Of a DNA stretch of 64,000 nucleotides, positions 9,578 to 17,573 are shown piece after piece; the stretch's first letter is position 1; each line of letters opens with the position of its first letter. A model generated the notes under the pieces. That model made no database searches and had not been told where the DNA came from. It saw nothing but the letters and a program-made list of their open reading frames with translations. The position numbers and the translations under genes were made by a program. The stretch comes from JAXLVB01 sp046329195 (GTDB lineage Bacteria > Bacteroidota > Bacteroidia > Cytophagales > Spirosomataceae): assembly GCA_046329195.1 (NCBI GenBank), contig JAXLVB010000002.1:2604001-2668000 (forward strand), in the 5' to 3' direction.

Positions 9578-10282
9578 ATGTCGTTATCAAACAAAACAGT
9601 GATCATCACGGGGGCCTCTAAAGGCATCGGAAGAGAACTAGCCCTTCAATTAAGTAAACAGCAAACCAACCTTGCTCTGGTGGCTCGAAGCGAAGCCGAA
9701 CTCAAGCAACTTCAAGAAGAAATTGGCAACAACTGCCTCGTTTTTGTTGGTAGTGTAGCCGACGAAACCTTCGTGAACAGTGTAGTGACCAACACCCTTG
9801 AAGCCTTTGGCTCTATTGATTTTATGATCAACAATGCGGGGTATGGCATTTTTGGTTCAACAGAAAGCTATACTGCCCAGCAGTGGTCAGACCTCTACGA
9901 CACCAACGTTAAAGGTACTTTTTTATTCAGCAAAGCTGTGTTGGCGGCCATGAAGACTCAAGCCAACGGACACATCATCAACATAGCATCTGATGTAGCC
10001 AAGCGGGTTTTTGATGGTGGAGCTTTGTATTGTTCCTCTAAATTTGCCCAAGATGCCTTTTCGGCAGCCTTGCGTAAGGAAGTGCGCCGTCATGGCATCA
10101 AGGTTTCGGTGGTGTATTCAGGCTTGGTTGATACCAATTTTCACCCCAATCCTCATTCAGCAGATAAGCAAGATTGGCTCACCGGCGACGACATGGCCAA
10201 CGCCATCATTTACATCATGAACCAACCCAAGCACGTAGTGATTGACGAGCTCATGATTCATCCATTAAGCCAAGAATACTAA
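9578..10282 (+). CDS. SDR-family NAD(P)-dependent oxidoreductase
   Basis: Classical short-chain dehydrogenase of 234 residues. The Rossmann motif GASKGIG is at residues 12-18, NNAG near 87-90, the catalytic Ser lies in NIASDVA and the Tyr/Lys in YCSSK near 150. It lies between the SsuD-like monooxygenase (22 bases upstream) and the symporter (15 bases downstream). A reasonable role is reduction or oxidation of the aldehyde product of desulfonation; this is inference from context, since SDR substrates cannot be read from sequence. Both NADH and NADPH use are possible. Confidence 0.87.
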   Translation: MSLSNKTVIITGASKGIGRELALQLSKQQTNLALVARSEAELKQLQEEIGNNCLVFVGSVADETFVNSVVTNTLEAFGSIDFMINNAGYGIFGSTESYTAQQWSDLYDTNVKGTFLFSKAVLAAMKTQANGHIINIASDVAKRVFDGGALYCSSKFAQDAFSAALRKEVRRHGIKVSVVYSGLVDTNFHPNPHSADKQDWLTGDDMANAIIYIMNQPKHVVIDELMIHPLSQEY

Positions 10283-10297
10283 AACTCCTTTATTGTC

Positions 10298-12088
10298 ATG
10301 CTTCAAACCCTCAGCGTTATTGACCTAGTCGTAGTAGTGGCTTTGTTGTTTTTTTTGGTGATTGCTAGTATGTATTCGAGCTTCAAGAAAAAAAACTCAG
10401 AAGAATATTTCATGGCGGGTCATTCGCTGAGGTGGTGGTCGGTAGCGGGTTCTATCTTTGGTACTAATATCCATGCCCAGCAAATCATCGGCATGATGGG
10501 TATTGGGTATTCGATTGGCTTTGCGCAAAGTCATTACGAAATCTGGGCTGTACCGGCTATACTCGTGTTGACTTATGTATTTATTCCTATTTACCGCAAG
10601 CGGAATTTTTTTACACTCTCTCAATTTCTTGAAAACCGCTACAACGCCCACACACGGCTCGCCTACACCGTCCTGATGATAACTTTTATTATGATACAAC
10701 TCATTGGGGGCTTTTATATCGGTAGTCGTACACTAGGTTTGCTTACCGCAGGCACATCGTTTGAGTTGAGTTATTTGCAAGGAATTCTGATTATAGCAGG
10801 TATTACAATAGTATTTTCGGTCTTTGGGGGGATGGAATCGGTCGTTATTGCCGATAATATTCTGACCGTGATTATGCTCATTGCCGTAATACTCATGGGC
10901 ACTCTTACCTATAACCAACCCGAGATAGGGGGTTTGAGCAATTTGTTACAACTCGATGCCGCCAATGCTCAAAAAATGCACCTTTACTTACCAGCCAACC
11001 ATCCCAAGCTACCTTGGTTAGGTATATTCACAGGCTTAACCATTTTGAATTTCTTTTACTGGACCACCAACCAATACCAGGTGCAGCGGGTACTAGCCGC
11101 CGCCTCAGAGTACGATGCCAAAATGGGGGCGATTGCGGCCGGTTTTCTAAAACTTATCATCCCGTTTTTTTCTATTGGCGCTGGTGTGGCGGCTTATTAT
11201 TTGTTCAAAGCTCGCTATGGCGAAAACAGCATCAAGCCCGATGATACATTTCTTACACTGCTCAAAACCGTAGTACCGGTGGGCTACGGTTTTGTTGGTT
11301 TGATTTTAGCAGGGCTTACCTGTGCCATTTTTTCCGCCATTTACTCGATGATGAACTCCGTTTCGACCATGATGGCTTTTGATGTTTACAAAAAATACAT
11401 CAAACCCAATGCTTCCGACAAAGCAACCGTTCGGTTTGGGCAACTATTCGTTGCCTTGATGTGTGGAATAGCCGTGCTATTAGCCCTGATTACGTTTGAC
11501 CCTAATTCGTCAGATAACTTTTTCTTAAAAATAGCGAATCAAACCTCCTACCTCAAGCCAGGCTTGGTTGTCGTGTTTTTTTGGGGAATATTATGGAAAA
11601 AAACAAATCCCTTGGCGGCGGTCATTATTTTGTTGGGCTCGCCACTTATCGGGTTGTCTTGTGATCTTCTTTATGAAAACTACCTCAGTAAGATAGCGCT
11701 AGTGCGGGATACTTATGGCGAGCAATTCAATTTCTTATATCGTGTCTTTGCGATTACAACGATTGGCTCAGTCTTTATTTATCTTCTAAGTAATAGCCTC
11801 AACAAGGATAAAGAATACACCAGTATCATTGAATTTACCGTTCCGTTTGGAGCTATTGCCCGAACCATTGCGCCATTTACAGTACTTCATTTTCCACTTC
11901 TTCTGCTTACCTACCAAGGCGTTGTATCGCCGCAGATAGCCTCCTATCCTGCTGCCATCCTTACCTTTGGCATTTTTGTTTACTACAAAACAAAATACGA
12001 CGGTCCAAGCTCCTTGCTTCGTTCAGATATTTTTTATGCAGGCTTGTTAACGTCAATCATGGTGTTTATGATGTATTTTTTTGCGTAG
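10298..12088 (+). CDS. Sodium:solute symporter (SSS family, SGLT-like)
   Basis: Inner-membrane Na+-coupled importer of 596 residues with about 13-14 hydrophobic segments. The segment GGMESVVIADNILTVIML and the later NFFYWTTNQYQVQRVLAA line up with the sugar-transporting SGLT branch, where equivalent segments read GGLxAVxxTDxxQT and WYWCTDQxxVQR. It is the last gene of the operon. Together with the TonB receptor next door it could carry the sulfonate substrate into the cytosol. The SGLT resemblance makes a sugar-like substrate more likely than taurine-like alkanesulfonates, but family members also carry inositol, sialic acid and others. Confidence 0.87.
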   Translation: MLQTLSVIDLVVVVALLFFLVIASMYSSFKKKNSEEYFMAGHSLRWWSVAGSIFGTNIHAQQIIGMMGIGYSIGFAQSHYEIWAVPAILVLTYVFIPIYRKRNFFTLSQFLENRYNAHTRLAYTVLMITFIMIQLIGGFYIGSRTLGLLTAGTSFELSYLQGILIIAGITIVFSVFGGMESVVIADNILTVIMLIAVILMGTLTYNQPEIGGLSNLLQLDAANAQKMHLYLPANHPKLPWLGIFTGLTILNFFYWTTNQYQVQRVLAAASEYDAKMGAIAAGFLKLIIPFFSIGAGVAAYYLFKARYGENSIKPDDTFLTLLKTVVPVGYGFVGLILAGLTCAIFSAIYSMMNSVSTMMAFDVYKKYIKPNASDKATVRFGQLFVALMCGIAVLLALITFDPNSSDNFFLKIANQTSYLKPGLVVVFFWGILWKKTNPLAAVIILLGSPLIGLSCDLLYENYLSKIALVRDTYGEQFNFLYRVFAITTIGSVFIYLLSNSLNKDKEYTSIIEFTVPFGAIARTIAPFTVLHFPLLLLTYQGVVSPQIASYPAAILTFGIFVYYKTKYDGPSSLLRSDIFYAGLLTSIMVFMMYFFA

Positions 12089-12637
12089 CTGCTGTTCGTC
12101 CATTAAACTTGTATAGATTTGGAAATCAGATATTTATAAAAAAGGGTGCGCTGGCTTGAAAATCCAGCGGGGAGTGCGTAGGTTTTGTGTGGGGAAGCAT
12201 TGGATTTTCTTGACTTTTTTGGCGGCCGCCGCTGCGGTACTTTTTGTGTCAAGACGGGGTCGCCATCGACAAAAAGTACAAAGCATATGAGTAGAAAAAA
12301 AATGTCATAATGTGTTGATTTTTAATACTGTACAAGTCCATTTTAGATGAAACGCTACTGCCTCCACCATAGAGCGGATGGTAGGACATCGTTTCTGTTG
12401 ATAACCCATTGCTTCAACTTATGGGTAGAGACCTAGCCAATGGCTCGTTCCTCTTTCCGAATTTGTGTATTAGTCGTCAAGAATGTATGTTTTTCCTATC
12501 TTTGACTCTCTACTCTATACTTACGTTTAGCTCCATCGAGTTTGCTCGCTAATCGTCATTGGTCAATTAGCTAGTTACCAATCATTTAACTCGAAAAGTC
12601 TGTATTTTTCGCTTATTCACTAAAAAACACGCATGTT
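12089..12637. other. 549-base gap between symporter gene and moeA
   Basis: No convincing gene is seen. It contains an inverted repeat (arms at 12237-12250 and 12268-12279, GTACTTTTTG...CAAAAAGTAC) in a stretch broken by GC-rich blocks, perhaps the decayed end of an old element or a terminator-like structure for the symporter operon. A -7 element precedes moeA (listed separately). Confidence 0.45.
12497..12504 (+). promoter_or_regulatory. Candidate -7 element for moeA
   Basis: TATCTTTG is an exact match to the Bacteroidota TAnnTTTG -7 element, 133 bases before the moeA start. No TTG is found at the ideal -33 spacing, so the call rests on the -7 alone. Confidence 0.35.
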
Positions 12638-13858
12638 ATGATTTCTGTTGCCGAGGCGTTAGCACTTATTTTAGAACACCCCTGGGAAGGCGGCTACCGA
12701 GAAGTGACGCTCAAAGACGCCAACGGTGCTTGGCTCGCCGAACACATTGTGGCCGACCGAGCCTTTCCACCCTTCGACCGAGTGACGCTCGATGGCATTG
12801 CTATCAACATGACTACTCTCAAGGCGCTATCTACTTGGCAAGATGGCCTCATCATCCCAGTGGAGGGAATCCATTTTGCAGGCCAAACGCCAAAAAGCCT
12901 CTCACATCCCACCCATGCAATGGAGGTGATGACCGGCGCCGTGATGCCTTATGGTGCCGACACGGTGATTCGTTACGAAGACCTTCAGTTTCAGGAAATA
13001 GAAGGCAAAAAATATGTAAAAATCAAGACTTTACCTGAGCGAGTGGGACTCAATGTACACCACAAAGGAACCGACCGACGAGAAGGAGATTTGTTGATTT
13101 CGGAAGGCACCAAACTGAGCCCCGCCGAAATCGCCGTGGCGGCATCGGTTGGTAAATCTACTTTAAAAGTGCGCCAGATGCCTCGCATGGCTATTATTTC
13201 GACTGGCGATGAGTTGGTTGATATTTCGACGAAGCCCCTTTTGCATCAGATTCGGCGCTCCAACAGCTATATGCTCCAAGCCGCCTTGACTCAACAAGGC
13301 GCTACGGTAGAACTTTTTCATTTGCTAGACGACAAAGCCTTAATCCGAGAAAAAGTGGCTGAACTATTGGACACTTTTGATGCCCTGATTTTGAGTGGAG
13401 GTGTATCCGAAGGCAAAGCCGATTTTGTTCCTACAGTGCTGGCCGAGCTGGGGGTAGAGAAATTATTTCATAAAGTGGCCCAACGCCCTGGCAAGCCTTT
13501 TTGGTTTGGCCGTTCGCCCGAAGGAAAGGCCGTTTTTGCGCTGCCGGGCAATCCTGTTTCTACCTTTGTGTGTTGCTATAAATACGTTTTTGGTTGGTTG
13601 CAGGTAGTGCAACATCCTAATTTGCCAACCAAAGCCGTATTGGCCCAACCCCTACTTTTTCAGCCTAATTTAGCCTACTTTGTCCCCGTAAACACCCATT
13701 TTTCAGAAGATGGGCAGTTATTGGCTACCCCACTTCGAGGCAGCGGCTCTGGCGACTTCGCCAACTTGCTCGAATGTGACGGTTTCTTAGAGCTTCCTCC
13801 CGAACCCACCGAGTTTGCCACAGGCGAGGTCTATGAGTTTATCGGGTTTAGGAATTAG
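12638..13858 (+). CDS. moeA: Molybdopterin molybdotransferase MoeA
   Basis: Inserts molybdenum into adenylylated molybdopterin to make the molybdenum cofactor. The 406 residues show the family order: PPFDRVTLDGIAI (usual PFDNSAMDGYA), MTGAVMPYGADTVIRYED, IISTGDEL (start of the MoCF domain, about residue 185), LILSGGVSEGKADFV, RPGKPFWFG, LPGNPVS, and a C-terminal domain IV. The substitutions in the first motif and in GGVSEGKAD (usual GGVSMGxYD) mark it as a divergent MoeA. It lies downstream of the operon for a molybdenum sulfite dehydrogenase, which needs its product. Its last 122 bases are duplicated at 16277. Confidence 0.88.
   Translation: MISVAEALALILEHPWEGGYREVTLKDANGAWLAEHIVADRAFPPFDRVTLDGIAINMTTLKALSTWQDGLIIPVEGIHFAGQTPKSLSHPTHAMEVMTGAVMPYGADTVIRYEDLQFQEIEGKKYVKIKTLPERVGLNVHHKGTDRREGDLLISEGTKLSPAEIAVAASVGKSTLKVRQMPRMAIISTGDELVDISTKPLLHQIRRSNSYMLQAALTQQGATVELFHLLDDKALIREKVAELLDTFDALILSGGVSEGKADFVPTVLAELGVEKLFHKVAQRPGKPFWFGRSPEGKAVFALPGNPVSTFVCCYKYVFGWLQVVQHPNLPTKAVLAQPLLFQPNLAYFVPVNTHFSEDGQLLATPLRGSGSGDFANLLECDGFLELPPEPTEFATGEVYEFIGFRN
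13737..13858 (+). repeat. moeA 3'-end repeat, copy A (in the gene)
   Basis: The last 122 bases of moeA, including the stop codon, recur at 16277-16398 in the same orientation with 6 differences. The matched block begins at GAGGCAGCGGCTCTGG and ends with the stop codon in both copies (TAG here). Confidence 0.93.
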
Positions 13859-14113
13859 AATCTTCTGTACCCCGTCTTTAGTGTTTCGCAGGACACTGAG
13901 GATGAGTAATGAAAAAAAGTGTGCCCTCTAGGTCATCCGACACATTTTGCCAATATAACATTGGCACTCCCTCGGACGTAGACTACGCCCAGCGGGGGCT
14001 CTTTCTGTTATTTTAGATTTTAACTATTGTTTCTCTGATTCTGTATCTAAGACCCTATTATTACATTTTAGTAATCTAATTAATTACCAGCCAAATATTA
14101 CAGACAAGTATTT
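13859..14113. other. Non-coding left part of the inserted segment
   Basis: No gene recognised. A short hairpin (AGTGT...ACACT) occurs near 13880, and a GC-rich patch near 13970-14005 gives way abruptly to AT-rich DNA. On the minus strand a short open stretch reads GVVYVRGSANVILAKCVG and then stops. It may be a scrap of a gene, but I cannot assign it. Confidence 0.3.
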
Positions 14114-14275
14114 CTAAAATGTATTTAGACCTCTACTTGTATTATTGTAACGATTAAAAATATTCATACCATCTTTAACCTTTGGCATGATATATTCCTT
14201 TTGATTTTTTTTATCGTAGAATTTTATTTTATTCCTCCCTATTTTAATAGTATCGTTCTTGAAAGATTTATAATA

Positions 14276-15296
14276 GACTTGCGGCGTGTTGATTTTCAAT
14301 GAATTAGTTTTGAAGGACAAAATTCCATAGGCCAGCACAGATACCAATTATCAGATCAAGCACCTTTTTGGACTTAATGCGGTTTCTATGCTCCAAAATC
14401 CGATAACGTTTCATTCCTGCAATGCTATGTTCTACCGAAATCCGTTCTTGTCCAGTGGCTTTGTTATAGGCTTTTTGTTCTTCTGATAATTGATTGGTTT
14501 GCCCCTTGGGCACACGCTTACGTTTGATGGGTATATACACCTTCTTGCAGACATATTCATCTGAAAAACCTTGAAAGCCTAAATCAAGCCTGACGATAAA
14601 CTTGGAAAACCACGGTAGTTCAGCTGGAAATTCTACTTTAAGTAGCTGGTAATCATGTTCTTTGCCCTTGTACGACTTACTGATGTATAGAATCTTTCGT
14701 TTCTTATTGCTGATGACTAGTTCTTTGTAGGTGTGACGCTTTTTTTTCCCGAATAGTGTTCTTGCTGTTCTTGCGGCTTTTTAGGGCGTTGAGTAGGCTG
14801 TTCACTACCATCAACGATAATCTCTTTCTCATTTTGCAGGTAGTCTTCAAATTCCTGCAAATTCTTGAAATTACGTTTGGGCATGACCCCTTTCCGCTCT
14901 AAGGTTCGTTCCAGCACATACAGGTATTTTTCAAAATTGCGCCGGGCATTGCTATCGTCTGTGCCTATCAAAAGCCCCAGATTATCGTAACATAATCCAT
15001 TTTTGAGCTGGAAAAGCACAAAAAACAAACAATCAGCATAAGTGGACAATAACAACTCCGTTCCTAATCGTTTGGCCGACTCTTCCAGCTTCACCCCTTC
15101 AAAAAACTCATACGTCTGACCAAATAACTCGGCTAAGTGTCCAAATTGAGCCGCTGATAAACCGGTGCTGGATTTCCACTGCCGTTCGCTTTTAATCAAC
15201 CGATAGTCGAGCATAGTTTTTTTTTGCAAATCTAATCCACTCGACGAAAAATGCGCAAAAAATCATAACTCTTTCATTTTCAACTCGCCGCAAGTC
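14276..15296 (-). mobile_element. IS5-like insertion sequence, about 1.02 kb
   Basis: The ends form imperfect inverted repeats: both read GACTTGCGGCG, then one mismatch, then GTTGA inward. TAATA stands on both sides (14271-14275 and 15297-15301), so the target duplication is 3 to 5 bases depending on where the end is drawn. The element carries one transposase split over two frames. All three catalytic residues are present, so it may be active or recently so. It sits inside the lipoprotein gene, in the same orientation. Confidence 0.87.
14304..15229 (-). CDS. IS5-like DDE transposase expressed through a -1 shift at A8
   Basis: Frame 1 (15229 down to 14717) encodes an N-terminal HTH-type domain (LSAAQFGHLAELF, STYADCLFFVLF) and the first catalytic Asp in EIIVDGSEQP. 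An A8 tract at 14747-14740 follows HYSGKK. A -1 shift there continues as KRHTYKELVISNKK, then HDYQLLK, the second Asp in VRLDLGFQG, and the Glu in ISVEHSIAGMKRYR, ending at 14304 (...LWNFVLQN). The joined protein is about 308 residues, normal for DDE_Tnp_4 transposases. Without the shift, translation stops at SVTPTKN. Shifts at such A tracts (ribosomal or transcriptional) are known in several IS families; here it is inferred rather than shown, and plain mutation is the alternative. Confidence 0.82.
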
Positions 15297-15859
15297 TAAT
15301 AGAAAAGACTATCATTGATATTTATTTGCATTTGTATTTTATTCCCCATTCGAATATCGGGCAAAAAATCGTCCGTCATAATATTTGGAGAAATATATGT
15401 CGTTGTAATTTTTTGTGGCATTCTAACAAAATCTACTTGTATTTTTCCTATTGGATAATCAACAAATATACTTAAAAGAGAGTCACAACGTCTATTATAA
15501 CTTAGTTTGTCATTTAAATTAACAATACATCTATATTCTTCTAAATTTTTATTCCCTATTGTTTTCAACTCAAAGGAGATTATATTGTTTCGAGAAGCAA
15601 TTTGTTCTAATTTAACAATTTCAATAGGCACAATAGTACTTTTTATTATACTATTTAAAATTAAATTTTTTCCTTTTAATTTCCATTGCCCTGTTGAATG
15701 TTGATATAGACTAATTAGCCCATATTCATAAATAAAAGTGCTGTCTGCTTTTATCTCAAGGCGGTGTGGGCTTTTTTTTGAGAAATATTTTCCTATAACC
15801 TGTGTTTTGTTGGTACAAGTTGAAAAAAGTAGAATCCAGACTATATTTATATATTTTTT

Positions 15860-16086
15860 CATGGTTGCTGTTTCCTCAGTTGTTTCAATACTTCTCGTAC
15901 ACTCTCGGCCTTTAATCCACCACCATAAATAAATTTCACCATCTTTATTTATACCTAATACCCAAGGCTCTGTTATATCTTCTCTAGTTCTTACAGGCCC
16001 CCAAACTTATCTTTTACACTATTAGGATCAAATGAAAATTGACGTTGGTATGCTGGAAGTTCTCTTTTTGTTATCGACTTATCCAT
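15860..16086 (-). pseudogene. Decayed gene fragment upstream of the lipoprotein gene
   Basis: From an ATG at 16086 the minus strand reads MDKSITKRELPAYQRQFSFD and on to VKDKFGG before a stop. The following 60-70 bases are open in another frame (VRTREDITEPWVLGINKDGE). The first frame then reopens as FIYGGGLKAESVREVLKQLR and ends QQP with a TGA overlapping the lipoprotein ATG (ATGA). Two indels of opposite sense would restore one frame of about 75 residues; one lies in a G-run. The overlap suggests the two genes were translationally coupled. Function unknown. The layout resembles small linked pairs such as toxin and immunity genes, but nothing in the sequence proves that. Confidence 0.45.
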
Positions 16087-16276
16087 TTTACCTTTAAACC
16101 ACTACCCCCCCGATCAGTGTGGTCTGTGACTACGTTTGAGTGTGGCAAGTACTTAGTACTGTGAGCGCAGGCTAAAGAGCTAGCCCCTGTCCGTAATGTT
16201 TTTCCTCCTGCTGCCCCCTCTATTTCGAGCAGATGCTCTTTTGTATTTTAGTTCATAGGCTAGCCTACGACTAGGG
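16087..16276. other. Non-coding right part of the inserted segment
   Basis: No ORF or recognisable RNA. It includes a C-rich run (CCACTACCCCCCCG) and pyrimidine-rich sequence up to the second moeA-end copy. Confidence 0.35.
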
Positions 16277-16398
16277 GAGGCAGCGGCTCTGGCGACTTCG
16301 CCAACTTGCTCGAATGTGACAGTTTCTTAGAACTTCCTCCCGAACCCACCGAGTTTGCCACAGGCGAGGTCTATGAGTTTATTGGATTTAGGAGTTAA
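16277..16398 (+). repeat. moeA 3'-end repeat, copy B (detached)
   Basis: Second copy of the last 122 bases of moeA, with 6 mismatches to copy A (about 95% identity). It encodes the same C-terminal residues except one Gly to Ser and the final Asn to Ser, and ends in TAA. It is followed at once by the hairpin that would be expected to end moeA, which suggests this is the original downstream end of the locus. Confidence 0.92.
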
Positions 16399-16426
16399 CC
16401 AAATGACCCTGACAAGCCATTTGGTT
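16397..16426. terminator. Hairpin between moeA end copy B and hemH
   Basis: A 9-bp perfect stem, AACCAAATG and CATTTGGTT, with a 12-base loop, lies between convergent gene ends (moeA fragment and hemH). No long T tract follows on either strand, so it may be a weak or factor-assisted terminator. Confidence 0.5.
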
Positions 16427-16429
16427 AGG

Positions 16430-17500
16430 TTAAGAACGGATTAATTCCTCCAGCAAATCTACCCAAATCGGGCTGGCGTTGAGGCATTCCACGAGTTGCC
16501 AGTGCTTGCCGCCGTGTTCTTCAAAGAGTTCTTTGTACTCTTCGCCTACTTCGATGGTAGTCTCTAAACAGTCTGAAACAAAGGCAGGAGAAAACGCCAA
16601 CACCTTGGTTTTGCCTTCTTTGGGCAATCGTTTTACTAAATCTTCGGTGTATGGCTGAATCCAGGGGTCTCTTCCCAAACGGCTCTGAAAGGCTGTGGTG
16701 TAGGTGCCTTCTTGCAACCCTAAAGCGGCTACTAACTGGCGAGTCGTTTCAAAGCATTGCGCTCGGTAACATAGCTGATTGTCAGGCGTAATGCGGTCGC
16801 AACACGAGCCAAACTGACAAGTCTTACCCGTGTGATCGCCTTTACGAATCTGTCGTTCTGGCACGCCGTGATAGCTAAATATAAAATGCTCAAAATCTTC
16901 CTCTTGCATATAGCGACGAGCGGCCTCAGCAAAGTGATGAACAAACTTGGGGTGGTCATAGAAGGTGTTGGTAAACCGAATCTGTGGAATCGTTTGCCAA
17001 TCCGACACCAACTGCATGACTTTTTCGTAAATAGACCCCGTAGTAGCCGAAGCATACTGCGGAAAAAACGGCACCACGGTAATTTCCCGACAGCCTATGG
17101 TTTTGAAATGACTCAGCCCCGCCTCGATGCTTGGGCTTTGATAACGCATGGCCAATTTGACCTCGTAACCATCGCCTAAGCGCTCTTGCAGCATTCGCTC
17201 CACGTCTTCGCCATAAAATTTGAGGGGCGAGCCACGGTCTGTCCATAACTCCTGATACGTTTTGGCCGACTTGGGCGCTCTAAACGGTGCAATGATCAAA
17301 TTAACTAAGGCCCATCTTCCAATAAACGGAATGTCTATCACACGACCATCCATCAAAAATTCACGAAGGTACTTGCGTACATCCGATACATTAGGGCTAT
17401 CTGGAGTGCCTAAATTAACGAGTAATACACCTTTTTTTGCTTGCGAGCCAGTGGATTTGGGCATCGTTTGAGTCATGATGGGGCTTTCGGTTACTTGCAT
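16430..17500 (-). CDS. hemH: Ferrochelatase HemH
   Basis: Inserts Fe2+ into protoporphyrin IX, the last step of protohaem synthesis. The ATG at 17500 gives 356 residues (an upstream TTG would add three). Motifs: KGVLLVNLGTPDSP at the N-terminus, YASATTGS in the porphyrin-binding region, FSYHGVPERQ (catalytic His), and SDCLETTIEVGEEYKE with the conserved acidic residues. The segment CQFGSCCDRITPDNQLCYRAQC is unusually rich in cysteine for the middle of the protein. I do not infer an Fe-S cluster from it. Haem supply fits the cytochrome c gene nearby, though this is a housekeeping gene. Confidence 0.95.
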   Translation of the reverse strand: MQVTESPIMTQTMPKSTGSQAKKGVLLVNLGTPDSPNVSDVRKYLREFLMDGRVIDIPFIGRWALVNLIIAPFRAPKSAKTYQELWTDRGSPLKFYGEDVERMLQERLGDGYEVKLAMRYQSPSIEAGLSHFKTIGCREITVVPFFPQYASATTGSIYEKVMQLVSDWQTIPQIRFTNTFYDHPKFVHHFAEAARRYMQEEDFEHFIFSYHGVPERQIRKGDHTGKTCQFGSCCDRITPDNQLCYRAQCFETTRQLVAALGLQEGTYTTAFQSRLGRDPWIQPYTEDLVKRLPKEGKTKVLAFSPAFVSDCLETTIEVGEEYKELFEEHGGKHWQLVECLNASPIWVDLLEELIRS

Positions 17501-17573
17501 TATTAACAACTTTTGAACAGTTGGGAGATGCTTCTGTTCAATTTACGAATAAAGGCTTGCATTGGATTGCTCT

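Larger units (their letters stand above)
14114..15862 (-). pseudogene. Lipoprotein gene of unknown function split by an IS element
   Basis: The 5' part (15862 down to 15297) encodes MKKYINIVWILLFSTC, a signal peptide with a plausible lipobox (FSTC). About 185 residues of beta-rich, Asn/Lys/Ile-rich sequence follow, ending in NDSLFY. The 3' part (14275 down to 14114) continues in the same frame with YKSFKNDTIKIG and ends RGLNTF. Removing the IS and one copy of the flanking TAATA joins the halves in frame (...DSLFY-YKSFKND...), giving a protein of about 240 residues. The premature TAG that ends the 5' part is created by the IS end. Codon use is much more AT-rich than in moeA or hemH, suggesting foreign origin. 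No family recognised. Confidence 0.78.

Noticed and set aside
14304..15229. Two separate short genes (78 and 170 residues) at the IS
   Set aside because: They are the two frames of one transposase joined at the A8 tract, not independent genes.
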